A DNA stretch of 64,000 nt. Origin: Eurosta solidaginis. Its lineage: Eukaryota; Arthropoda; Insecta; Diptera; Tephritidae. Under the pieces are notes generated by a model that saw nothing but the letters and a program-made list of their open reading frames with translations, was not told where the DNA came from and did no database searches. Position numbers and translations under genes: made by a program. Location of the stretch: assembly GCF_040869045.1 (NCBI RefSeq), contig NC_090319.1, positions 392,909,601 to 392,973,600 of the forward strand, written 5' to 3'. Below, in pieces: positions 11,215-23,200 of the stretch; the first letter of the stretch is position 1, and each line of letters opens with the position of its first letter.

Positions 11215-11487
11215 CAAAAAGCCCGGAGTGGCGCCGCGTTTCAACATTACTACCCTCAATACTCCCACGGTGCTCACAACCTCCCCAATACGCCACACTC
11301 ACTGAACCATGTACACCACGTACACAGCCATGGCCATAGCCACAATCATCCGCACATGCATATACCAAGTAGTAATTATGATTATGGTAGTTACGGTATC
11401 AACGATTACACTTCACCCGGATCACAAAACTATTCAGGGTATTATTTTTGTGCACTTAATAAGCCAAAAATGGAAAGATTCTATTAG
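11215..11487 (+). CDS. gl: Candidate stop-codon-readthrough extension of Glass (90 codons)
   Basis: The frame after TGA 11212-11214 stays open for exactly 90 codons to TAG 11485-11487 and reads like protein rather than 3' UTR. It has evenly spaced His and Tyr, blocks such as HYYPQYSHGAHNLP, HVHHVHSHGHSHNHPHMHIP and SNYDYGSYGINDYTSPG, and GC-rich codons where the true 3' UTR after 11488 is AT-rich and stop-dense. From memory, Drosophila glass is annotated with a UGA readthrough isoform, so the extension probably represents the same product here. Not a new exon: no splice site is needed. Its function is unknown; a His-rich low-complexity tail after the DNA-binding domain could alter partner binding. 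Confidence 0.75.
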   Translation, partial: QKARSGAAFQHYYPQYSHGAHNLPNTPHSLNHVHHVHSHGHSHNHPHMHIPSSNYDYGSYGINDYTSPGSQNYSGYYFCALNKPKMERFY

Positions 11488-11950
11488 GAAGATATAAAGG
11501 TGCAACCACACTGTGAAAGAATTAAAGTTTCGTTTTGAGTTGAAAGAACATTACAAAACGAGGAAGATGCCATGATATCGTTTTGGTCAAAACAAATAAC
11601 AAAATGGGTACTTTTACTTAACGACTTGTTTGTGGTTATAGTTTGTAAAAAAATTAAAAAGCAACGAAAGTAAGAAACAAAAGTTGGGATGAAAATGCTC
11701 AAATTACATGTTAAAGATGTTTGCAAGTGTAATCAATTATGTAAAAACATTAGTAGGAACCCGAAATGTATATATATATATTTAATAACCAATTAGGACA
11801 TGATGATATGCACTATGGGTACGTATGTGCTTATGAAACTATGTAAGTTTTCCAAGTTATACATATATGCATATACCAAAGCATACATATGTAGATTTTA
11901 AGAAATAGATGAAATTTAAAAATAAAATATTAAAAACACGCATAAAATAC
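11488..11950 (+). other. gl: Likely glass 3' UTR
   Basis: AT-rich noncoding sequence after the second stop. Ends in a plausible polyadenylation region with AATAAA at 11921-11926. Confidence 0.5.
11921..11926 (+). terminator. gl: Candidate polyadenylation signal of glass
   Basis: AATAAA lies 434 bases after the second stop, the first good hexamer I see downstream. Other AT-rich hexamers nearby could also serve. Confidence 0.4.
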
Positions 11951-12866
11951 AATTTTAGGATTTTTAGGATCTTTCGTATGAAATATTTAAAAATGTACCA
12001 GCAGACAAATATTCTCCAATACCAATATATACATTAGAACGGTTCGATTTGTATACGAAATCGGCTTTAAAACCATAGTGCCAACGCGTTCAGAATGATC
12101 CTCAGAGCATTTTCCGCATATGCGATTTTTTGGTAAAAGTATCGACCCGCCCTTTACATTCGCCTCAAATTGCATTTAGGTATTTATTTATGTATGTATG
12201 TACATACGTATTTGACATTCCATGCCAACTCATCCTATCAATAAAGTTCGCATCACCGCTTTTGTTGAAGTTGTATAATTGGAAAATTTTTTATGCCTTA
12301 TTAAATGATTAAAAAAATATTTCCTGCCAAGCTGATTCGAGAAATATATGCTTTTCAATTGTTTTTGTTTTATCGGCCTGTTGATAAAATATTCAAAGTT
12401 CGATTCGAGCTCAAGGCCAGAACAATAATTTTTATGATAACTATTGCTTTTTATAATTCTTCTATAATTGAAATATTATTTTTTATTTTTGGAATAGAAG
12501 GTAGACAATTTTTAGACACCCTGTCATAGGTGCGCAAATTGATCCATTGCGAAAGTTGCTAAGCCTTCATCATCATATCGTTAGCTTAATGTGAAAATGT
12601 GCTAAGTCACTTTTTTTTGAAAAATTGTATTTTAATGCAGTTTTAAAACTGAATTCAAAATACATCGATCACAAAAAAAAAATATTAAAATTTTTCATTT
12701 TTACGAGCTGTGGGCAATGAATTGTAAATGTGCTAAGTCGTCAGCTGTTAAAAAAATGTGCTAAGTCTACCTGTCAATAATATCAATCTGAATTACTAGT
12801 TATTTCTTTGTGCGTGCATTTTATTTATTTATTTAATTCATTCAGTCTAAAAGTACATGCTTTGTT

Positions 12867-13182
12867 GTTGTTGTTGTATTAACGATAATGAGACTCCCCG
12901 ACGGCTTTGGGGCCCTTTGCCGGATATAGATCCAGTACGTTCCGGTAACAAAGCACTATTAAGGTACTACTAGCTCGACCATCTCGGGAACGATTCATAT
13001 GATCACATTAAACCTTCTAGGCCATCCCGCCCTCCCCACCCCTAGTTCCATGAGGAACTTGGGGTCGTCAGATCCTCGGCTGTCAATGAAACAGGATTCG
13101 CCACGGTTAGGTGAGTTGACAATTGGGTTGGAGAAGCTATATATATTGTGCTGGAAACCCCTAGAGGGTTGCGAACACAACC
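12867..13182 (+). repeat. Retroposon tail with (GTT)n
   Basis: Begins TTGTTGTTGTTGTA and continues with CCCCGACGGCTTTGGGG and TTGCCGGATATAGATCC; homologous to the inverted copy at 9893-10168. The simple-repeat edge is typical of a non-LTR retrotransposon 3' terminus. Confidence 0.55.
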
Positions 13183-13425
13183 CCCTTGAAATTGTATTTA
13201 CCCAATTGAGACATGCCTTTGGTGCTTTGCGCTGACTATAATCTACTTCAATTCTTACATGTCGATAACTACATGCTTTCTTATAGACTAGTTAAATATA
13301 GAAAACAATTCAAGCTTAAACCTATATAAGCTGTTATTAAAATTAATAACACAACTGAATCGATTTGCTAGATGTGAAGTCCTAATTATAGGTTCATTCA
13401 TAGCTAAATTCGTTTTATTAGTTAT

Positions 13426-13990
13426 TTAGATAAAGAATATATTATGCCGAAGATCACGCAGTGGAATATATGGAATGAACAAATTAGATAAATCAGAGCA
13501 ATTCGTGCTAAAGTCAAGCATGAGTGAGATAAAAGTTCTTCTGTCATGCAAAGCCTGAAGACCAAGCAATTTGTGCCTGCTGGTATATGATGGGAGGCCG
13601 CCTGGCCAGTGAAGCATACGTAAAGCAATTTTTGTAAAAATTTCTGGAACTTTCTCAGTTTTATAGGAGTTAGATTCATAGAAAGGATTCCATATTATTG
13701 AGCAATATTCAACACCACTTCTGACCAAGGATATATAAAGTGCCTTCAACGTCATAGCGTCCTTAAAATCACTGGTGTCACGTCTACTGACCCAACCATT
13801 GCAACACATTTTGAAACAACGAAATCAATGTGGCTAGAAATAGAGAGTTTGGAGTCAAAAATCACAGCCAAGTCTTTACTCTCTTGACAACAATTAAGAG
13901 ATTTAGCATTTAGTTTGTAGATAAAGTATGTGGCAGTTGTCTTTATGGAATAAGACACAACACAGCATTTGTTTGAATTTAAAAATAAGT
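13426..13990 (-). pseudogene. Jockey-like LINE reverse transcriptase fragment
   Basis: Minus-strand frames read KDLAVIFDSKLSISSHIDFV and, after a frameshift near 13800, LKALYISLVRSGVEYCSIIW. These are the thumb region and post-RT signatures of jockey-superfamily non-LTR retrotransposons (usual form LGVIFDSKL...H and SLVRS-LEY-S-VW). Only the last third of the RT domain survives. The catalytic YADD block is absent and the frame is broken, so it is a dead remnant. Confidence 0.75.
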
Positions 13991-14040
13991 TATTGTCTGC
14001 GCATCATCCGTCAAAAGAGTCCAGATCAGAACCGTTAGAA

Positions 14041-14409
14041 ATAAAATAAATAAATTAATGTAAGGCGCGATAACTTCCGAAGAGATTTTAGGCCGAGCTT
14101 CTCTTCCAATTTATATCGCGCTCCTTTTTTTTAACTTTTCCTACAAATTGGCGGGACGGGACCTACTTGTTTTATGCCGACTCCGAATGGCATTTGCGAG
14201 GCAGATGACTTTTCACTGAGGGCTTTTCATGGCAGAAATACACTCTGAGTGCTTGCCAAACACTGCCGAGGGGCGACCCCGCTTAGAAAAATTGTCTTCT
14301 AATTGAAAAACCTTATTTCTAAAATTTTGATGTTCCTTTGCCCGGGTGTGAACCCAGGGCATTCGGTGTGGTAGGCGGAGCACGCTACCACCACACCACG
14401 GTGGCCGCC
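14041..14409 (-). mobile_element. tRNA-derived SINE, near full length
   Basis: The minus strand begins GGCGGCCACCGTGGTGTGGT, with box A-like GTGGTGGTAGCGTGCTC and box B-like GGGTTCACACCC at tRNA spacing. The body holds GGGGTCGCCCCTCGGCAGTG, and the tail GTTATCGCGCCTTACATT ends in (ATTT)n. The tail repeat and about 365-bp length mark it as the fullest of three copies in the window; it serves as the reference for the truncated ones. Confidence 0.82.
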
Positions 14410-14766
14410 AATAGTTTGACAAATAAATAGTATTTTTTGTGAAATATATAGTTTTAGTGTTATATTTCAATCATTAAAGGGGAGGAGTGATGGGGAAACA
14501 TATTGAGTAAAAAGTGCTAATTCAGGAGAAAAAATTTGTTTTGAGTGAGGAAATTGTGCTAAGTCAAAAAAATAGCTGCTGGGTTAGCATACATGATTTT
14601 TATTTATCTTTTTCAAAGCTTCTACACTCAAAAGTATTGCAACTAAGGTATCCTCATTCACAGTTTTGCAAAAAAAATGTTATTTCAAAAATTATTAAAT
14701 TTTTTTCGTCTCCTGTAAAATTAGTAAAAAGTGACTTATCACATTTTCACATTAAGCTAACGATAT

Positions 14767-16880
14767 ATATTTGTCTTAAATTTTGTGATTTTTATTTCGA
14801 TAACTTTTTGGAAAGTTTCAAAATTTTTTAAATTTGGTTTTATTTGGTGAAATACGTAAAAATTGGGCATTAAATAATTTGTTGTTTTATTTAGTTTCAA
14901 AATTAGAACAAATTATAAGAATCCCTCGATTTTTAAACAAAAAATTTCAAAAATAATGCTCCTTGAGGAAAAACCAATTTATAGCTTAAGTAGTTTTGTT
15001 TTGATAAATTATAATTTTGTATTGTATTTTATATTAACTCTTATAATATTTTTATAAATATTTTTTTAAGTGCTGCTTTTGCAAAACACAAATTTTAATT
15101 CTAGCTTCGAAATTTGATGAAATGGTTAAATGCTTAAATTTTGTCTTTTAATAAATTTTCTGAAAAAGTATGTATTAATGATTTGGTACAAATATTATTG
15201 TTATTTTTTATCTTATTTTAATGTTAAAAGAATTTTTAATTTTATATAAAATTCCTCCATGCTAGGAACACGCAAATTTTAAGCCTTATAATGGAATTGA
15301 TATTAAAACTTTCATAAATATATAAAAATAAAACAATAAAAAAAATTATGTTATAAATTTGAAGTTTCAACATCACCTGGAAAAGCCTTGACAGACTTTC
15401 ATGTTTTTGTTTTTTTTTGTTTTTGCAGTGCCTTTAAATCAAAATTACCATTAAAGAACGAATTGCCAATCTTAGGTTGATGGTTAGTTTATTGGTAAAT
15501 TTTCAGAATCTTAAAAACTAATTTCGAAAAAAAACCGAAAAAATATGTAAATAACTTCGTGAACATAAAAAAGGATAATATTCATAGAGAATTTTCATAC
15601 ACTTCTTCATATTGATAGAGTGGATGAAAATTTGAAAAAGATCACAGAAACCTTATTCGATGAGTAAACTTCGGCAAAATTTAGTGATGAAAAGTTCATT
15701 GATAGTGTGTGCTGGCATGGAATGTACCATTTGAATATAATCATGGACATTACGGTGTCAGTTATTTCTCAAAAAATCTAAAACTAATTTCAAAGTTCAA
15801 ATGATATGTTAGTTAATTCCAAGATTTGGAGTTGCTTTGTTATGCTTTTGGATACAATTTTTAAACTGCGGGAACGACAGGATGGCATATAATGGCCCAT
15901 CTAATGTAAACATTTATAGCAATTTGACAAAGCCACCTATCTCGAGTTAAGAAAATGGCGATAAGCTGCCCTTCATATAACTAAAAAGTTATCATCATTG
16001 TGATCTCCTTTATTTTGTAGCAGCTATTAAGCGCTAAGTTATGAATAACAGGAGGATCTGTAACATGTTTGTGTTATGTAGCCAAACTATCACTTTTATC
16101 TTATCTTAACTAGAGATAGGTGCCATATATACATATGTATCTTTTCAATGTCCTTTCCCGATTTAGGGCTGGTGCTGAAGTAGAATATATAAATCATCTC
16201 CATTTACCAATAATAATTTGCGTAAAATATGTGTTTTGCAAAATATTAGGTATCATTTTGCCACCTTCAAGTTACTTATCATTCATTGTCAGTAATCCCG
16301 CCTTGTGCTCTAGTCAATGGGACTTCTATTGTTTTTTTTTTACAATTCTCATAAAAACATGCATGTTTACGTACAAACATACATATATGTACAGATTATA
16401 GCGATCTGATGTTAAAATTTTTATACAAACACATTTATAAAATATAACTACTTACGGATATATATAAATAATTATTAAAATAAAATAATGCTTAAATTAA
16501 TTGTATGTGAAAATATGTATTTTCTTTCAATTTACAACAGAGTTAGTATGATATCTTTTGAAACAGAGACAAGCTCAGACCGAATTTGCTATAAAAAAAG
16601 ATTGTTAACGTCGTGCTATTGTTATAAAAACAATAGAATCTCAAATCACCTTCCCACAGCGGCCAAACAGCCTCTGATAAGGAACGATGATAATGATTGA
16701 TGAAAGTCATCAAAAACAATTTTTTAATAATACACAACGAGTATATTCAATAATATTCAGCAAAGCTGCGAATACATTTTTTGTCGTTCTGAACTAGCTC
16801 TTTTGCTCAGTACCTTTAGCACTCTAGCAATTTTATATAGGGTTTTGTGGGGCGAAGGCTTAGGCTGAACTTTTTCCCAA
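14767..16880. other. AT-rich spacer, nothing recognised
   Basis: Roughly 2.1 kb of very AT-rich sequence with runs of A and T. I found no coding frame, tandem array or clean inverted repeat. Confidence 0.4.
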
Positions 16881-17389
16881 TTTAATTTATACCATTTTGG
16901 ATACCACAAATATCATACCAACGCAATCTGATGCATTAGAATCAAAAATTCGTTATACCATTACGAATACAGGCCTTCTTTATCCGCCTTCAGTAACGGT
17001 CGGAGAGATCTGTCTGTCTGTTTCAATGCAAAATAGTCCCTTTGTCTCTCAAATTTTGTTTATACAATTTGGTGAGCTGGTATATTTTGGCGTCTGATTA
17101 AATATTTCGCTTATAACGCTCGTAAGAGTTTTTTCGCCAATTCCTCTTCATTTTAACAGTTAAAAATGTGAAATTTCACACGGTGCTTACGTATACGGCA
17201 TACATTGCTCTGATATGAGGGGTTTCGCGATTTATTCCTCATTTTAACAGCTACAAACTAGAAACTGTACGGATGAAAACCATCAAGATCGGTAAAAATT
17301 ATGTATTTGAAATTTATAGAATATATCGATTATATCTGTTCTCTAGTTGAAGAGGCAGAACCGAAAACAGTCTAGTCCTTACTTGTTAT
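16880..17389 (+). mobile_element. Family B hairpin-ended repeat, degenerate copy B2
   Basis: Shares CTGTCTGTCTGTTTCAATGC and AGTCCCTTTG with copy B1 (60785-61573), and ends GTCTAGTCCTTACTTGTTA, the family end motif, after a decayed hairpin (GAAGAGGCAGAACCGAAAAC). The left end is not sharply defined. Confidence 0.55.
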
Positions 17390-17393
17390 AATG

Positions 17394-18216
17394 CTGGGGC
17401 CAAATCGTAACATCCGTGATCGTATAACTCGTCACTTAAAAATATGATTTTCGGATTATGACATACGTGAACGTACTACTTCGATGGTAATTTTGGATCG
17501 CAACATACGTGACGAGTGGCTGAACGTACACGTTCCGTTCCACTTTCATTCGAACACAAACTGGCGATCGTATACATACAAATTTCAATGAAAATGTTAG
17601 AAAATTGTTAAAATAGATGACCAAGTAAAATATAATAACAAATTTCAAAGTCTTATTATTAAGAAAGGTCGAAATTAAACAAGCTTAATCCAAGCCAAAA
17701 GGAAATATTGGTGGAATTCATGGCAAGACACCCGGTTTGGTATCGCCTTGCTTCAAATTTAACTTCTCCAGATAGTAACTAAAAGCTTCTTAAGTTAAGC
17801 GCAATCTCTTCAAGAAACTGCAATAATTTTTTGTTACAAAGATATAATACTTGATATGCTTGCGCTTTGTTCGATAAGTCCAAAGGGTTACCGCATTCTC
17901 TTAACCGCCTTTGGACTATCTTTTCATCGCCTTTGCTATTACTGGAGCTCACACAAAACAATAAAATTTGATCCATCGTAGTTATTTACTTTATTTTTTA
18001 TATTTTGTCAACCAATTTGACAGTTCAAAATCTATTGTGAGCTAAAAATACAATCCAACCTAATATGGATGGTAGAATTTATTGTCAATTGAAAATAATT
18101 ACGTTCCGTTTGCTATCGTATGTTATAATCCCATTTTGTTTATACGTTTGACGTATAACGTAATTTTCTTTCGTATGGTTGCCGATCCGTGATCGTATGT
18201 TACGATTCGGGCCCTG
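17394..18216. mobile_element. CAGGG-type inverted-repeat element, 823 bp
   Basis: Left end CTGGGGCCAAATCGTAACAT and the complement of the right end, CAGGGCCCGAATCGTAACAT, agree at 16 of 20 positions. Motifs related to CGTAACATACG and CGTGATCGTAT recur in both flanks. CAGGG at the tip suggests hAT ancestry. No duplication of target is evident and no transposase is encoded. Confidence 0.6.
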
Positions 18217-19897
18217 ATTTCTTTCACAGGTTACCTGCAGCGTAACTGAAACTGACTTCGTGACAACGCTAAATGTCCTTAAAAAAAAAGACTTTATTAT
18301 CATCTGTATTTAATTAGCGAGACATGATCAGATTGCTTTATACAATTGTTTTTGTTATTGATGTTTGTGAACTTTGCAATTTTTCTCTACTATCAATAAC
18401 AAAAAGATTTTATAATATAAGCATATACATATATAATATTTCTATATCAATACCTTCCTATCTTCCTAATGTGCAAATTTTCTGTCAATCATTATTTGAT
18501 TAAACTGTGCAAATGTATGTTCTGCGCATGCGCGGGCTTTGTTAGTGTTAGTGAATTGTAGTAGCGTGTGTAAGAAAAGTATTAAAGGGGCAACAACGGG
18601 TCACTATCCCCTTTACCCAACTTCTGCATACTAATTGTTATAAAATGTCAGTTTACTCGATTAAACCATGAAAAGGCCAACAAATACAATACAAGGCTTG
18701 ATGTATTTATTATTTAAACATGGGCTGCAGCCATGCAAAGTACATTATTTACATAAATAGTAAAGAAAAACAGGGCGAAAAATTCATATTTTTGAAAAAA
18801 ATTCAAATATACATGTATAAAAATATACTTATACATACATCCCAACAAGCATTTCTTTAAACGTTTTTAAAAATAATTTAAAGTGAATTAGGTTGAACAA
18901 ACGATATATAAACGTTTTCAAAATTTTACTTATTTTTTAATGAATTAAATTTTTGATGAAGTAAACAAAATATGATTACTGGGCTGGCTGCTATTGGTGT
19001 TGAAATAATATCAATTTTGTAAATTTTTTTCTAACATACTCTTTTTCGTCTGTTTTTTTTTTCGTTTCAAAAAACAAACGAATATCCAAATAGAAACTTA
19101 TTACTTCCTTACACAGCTGTGTCCGGTGATTATTAAAGATAGCATTGCTAAATAAATTTTCGATGGCTATGTGATCGTCCATGATACTATTGGAGAATGC
19201 ATCACTTGTATTTTGAAAAATTTTATTTATTAAACTTAATTTTGCATGTCCAATTGGGATTGAGAACTTGTCTTAAAGCTTTCTCTGGGCACTCAGCACA
19301 AATCGGTAATGCTATTCTGCGGAGTTCTTAAAACAATAACGATTTTATAATACTAATGGAAAACAAAAGATTACTTTTTCATTTGGAGAAGGAAATAGCC
19401 TAATGTACAATATTGATAGAAGCAAGACGGCTTGGTGAAATATACATATATTTAAGCCCCCTTTTTAAAAAAATTTAACGACAGCCTTGAGATTTTGTCT
19501 CCTTCTCTCGTTCTATATCTGTACTGTAATGTTTGACAGGCTGCACAGTTCAGTAGTAGTGATATAGAAGTATTACATATATGAATATAAGCTATGTAAA
19601 CGTCGCGACGTTTTAACATGAAAAGTGGGATATACAAAAATTTCATTGACATACCACTGTTGCTTCTATGTTATATGCAAAAAGGTAACATCCATTCCCA
19701 ATTTATTTCGCCATTTTTGGCGAAAATTGTGAAAAATGGATTTTGTCAACATTTACTATATATACATATATTAAAAAATGTTCCAATTTTGAAAAATATC
19801 CCTTTTTGCACCTAACTCATCAATTGTAAAAAACTACAATTTTTTAAATCTACTAGCTGATTCGACAGATGTTGCCGTTCTGGGTGATAACCCTGTA
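18217..19897. other. AT-rich spacer, nothing recognised
   Basis: No coding frame or repeat boundary that I can support. CATATATACATA-type microsatellite-like patches occur. Confidence 0.4.
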
Positions 19898-20269
19898 CAC
19901 GCAGAGAAAAACTCCGTTCTAAAATCCAGCAACACCGGACTCAATTCAAGCTTTTAATGTTCTTACTTTTTTGTTCTTGAAAAACGAACAACCTGTTCTC
20001 AAAACAACAACCTTATTCTTGAACTGACAACCATTTTCTTGAAAAGAGCACGGCTGGTCTTAAAATATGAACAAATGTTCTATTAATGAGAACAATGTTC
20101 TTAAATTAAGTTCAAGAAAAAAGAAACGGTATAATTCGTGTGTACTACAATGTTAAATACAATATTCGGCCCAAGCTATCAAGCAGTTGTAGCGGCTATG
20201 ATGTTGTGGTTTCGATCGTGTGGCGCGAGTTCGATCACCGTCAAATTCTGAAGTTTTTAAAACAATTTT

Positions 20270-23200
20270 TATACTCAGTTGAGCAGAGCTCACAGAGTAT
20301 ATTAACTTTGATTGGATAACGGTTGGTTGTACAGGTATAAAGGAATCGAGATAGATATAGACTTCCATATATCAAAATCATCAGTATCGAAAAAAAATTC
20401 GATTGAGCCATGTCCGTCCGTCCGTCTGTCCCTTAACACGATAACTTGAGTAAATTTTGAGGTATCTTGATGAAATTTGGTATGTAGGTTCCTGGGCACT
20501 CATCTCAGATCGCTATTTAAAATGAACGATATCGGACAATAACCACGCCCACTTTTTCGATATCGAAAATTTCGAAAAATCGAAAAGTGCGATAATTCAT
20601 TACCACATACGGATTAAGCGATGAAACTTGGTAGGTGAGTTGTATTTATGACACAGAATAGAAAACTAGTAAAATTTTGGACAATGGGCGTGGCACCGCC
20701 CACTTTTAAAAGAAGGTAATTTAGAAGTTTTGCAAGCTGTAATTTGGCAGTCGTTGAAGATATCATGATGAAATTTGGCAGGAACGTTACTCTTATTACT
20801 ATATGTCTGCTCAATAAAAATTAGCAAAATCGGAGAACGACCACGCCCACTTTAAAATTTTTTTTTTTTTAAATTCAAATTTTAAAAGAAAAGTTAATAT
20901 CTTTACAGTATATAAGTAAGTTATGTCAACATTCAACTCCAGTAATGATATGGTGCAACAAAATACAAAAATAAAAGAAAATTTCAAAATGGGCGTGGCT
21001 CCGCCCTTTTTCATTTAATTTGTCTAGGATGCTTTTAATGCCAAACAACAACAACGAACAAAAATTTACCAATCCTTGTGAAATTTGGTAGAGGCTTAGA
21101 TTCTAGGGCGATAACTGTTTTCTGTGAAAAAGGGCGAAATCGGTTGAAGCCACGCCCAGTTTTTATACACAGTCGACCATCTGCCCTTCCGCTCGGCCGT
21201 TAACACGATAACTTGAGCAAAAATCGATATATCTTTACTAAACTCAGTTCACGTACTTATCTGAACTCACTTTATATTGGTGTAAAAAATAGTCGAAATC
21301 CGACTATGACCATGCCCACTTTTTCGATATCGAATATTACGAAAAAAGAAAAAATGCCATAATTATATACCAAATACGAAAAAAGGGATGAAACATGGTA
21401 ATTGTATTTGTCTATTGACGCAAAATATAACTTTAGAAAAAAACTTGGTAAAATGGGTGTGACACCTACCATATTAAGTAGAAGAAAATGAAAAAGTTTT
21501 GCAGCGCGAAATCAAAAGCCCTTGGAATCTTGGAAGGAAGACTCTTCGTGGTATTACATATATAAATAAATTAGCGTCACACGACAGATGATGTTCTGGA
21601 TCACCCTGGTCCACATTTTGGTCGATATCTCGAAATCGCCTTCACATATACAACTAAGGGCCACTCCCTTATAAAACCCTCATTAATACCTTTAATTGCA
21701 TACCCATATCGTACAAACACATTCTAGAGTCACCCCTGGCCCACCTTTATGGCGATGTCCCGAAAAGGCGTCCACCTATAGAACTAAGGCCCACGCCCTT
21801 TTAAAATACTCATTAACAACGTTAATCTGATACCCATATCGTACAAACAAATTCTAGAGTCACACCTGGTCCATCTTTATGGCGATATCTCGAAAAGGCG
21901 TCCACCTATAGAACTAAGGCCCACGCCCTTTTAAGATACTCATTAACACCTTTCATTTGATACCCATATCGTACAAACAAATTCTAGAGTCACCCCTGGT
22001 CCACCTTTATGGCAATATCTGGAAAAGGCGTCCACCTATAGAACTAAGGCCCACGCCCTTATAAAATACTCATTAACACCTTTCATTTGATACCCATATC
22101 GTACAAAAAAATTCTAGAGTCACCCCTGGTCCACCTTTATGGCGATATCTCGAAAAGTCATCCACCTAGAACTAAGGCCAACTCCCTTTTAAAATACTCA
22201 TTAACACCTTTCATTTGATACCCATATCGTACAAACAAATTCTAGAGTCAATCCTGGTCCACCTTTATGGCGATATCCCGAAAAGGCGTCCACCTATAGA
22301 ACTAAGGCCCACGCCCTTTTAAAATACTCATTAACACAATTCGATACCCATATCGTACAAACAAATTCTAGAGTCACCCCTGGTCCACCTTTATGGCGAT
22401 ATCTCGAAAAGGCGTCCACCTATAGAACTAACGCCCACGCCCTTTAAAAATACTCATTAACACCTTTCATTTGATACCCATTTCGTACAAAAAAATTCTA
22501 GAGTCACCCCTGCCCACCTTTATGGCGATATCTCGAAAAGTCATCCACCTAGAACTAAGGCCAACTCCCTTTTAAAATACTCATTAACACCTTTCATTTG
22601 ATACCCATATCGTACAAACAAATTCTAGAGTCACCCCTGGTCCACCTTTTTGGCAATATCTGGAAAAGGCGTCCACCTATAGAACTAAGGCCCACGCCCT
22701 TATAAAATACTCATTAACACCTTTCATTTGATACCCATATCGTACAAAAAAATTCTAGAGTCACCCCTGGTCCACCTTTATGGCGATATCTCGAGAAGTC
22801 ATCCACCTAGAACTAAGGCCAACTCCCTTTTAAAATACTCATTAACACCTTTAATTTGATACCCATATCGTACAAACAAATTCTAGAGTCACCCCTGGTG
22901 CACCTTTATGGCGATATCCCGAAAAGGCGTCCACCTATAGAACTAAGGCCCACGCCCTTTTAAAATACTCATTAACACCTTTCATTCGATACCCATATCG
23001 TACAAACAAATTCTAGAGTCACCCCTGGTCCACCTTTATGGCGATATCTGGAAAAGGCGTCCACCTATAGAACTAACGCCCACGCCCTTTAAAAATACTC
23101 ATTAACACCTTTCATTTGATACCCATTTCGTACAAAAAAATTCTAGAGTCACCCCTGCCCACCTTTATGGCGATATCTCGAAAAGTCATCCACCTAGAAC

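Larger units (their letters stand above)
12575..14766. mobile_element. TIR-flanked element enclosing LINE and SINE insertions
   Basis: ATATCGTTAGCTTAATGTGA at the left end faces TCACATTAAGCTAACGATAT at the right end, and the match continues inward (AAATGTG, AGTGACTT). Multiple GTGCTAAGT-type motifs follow on each side. The middle is occupied by a retroposon tail, a LINE RT remnant and a SINE, so the original element was much shorter. No target-site duplication is clear. Confidence 0.6.

Noticed and set aside
11309..11497. 62-codon + strand ORF near the glass 3' end
   Set aside because: It is the shifted frame of the glass readthrough extension, which has far better coding character.
20165..20240. 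tRNA-like box B (GAGTTCGATCACC) in the GTTCTT element
   Set aside because: No box A at proper spacing and no cloverleaf; may be an old SINE fragment but not supported.
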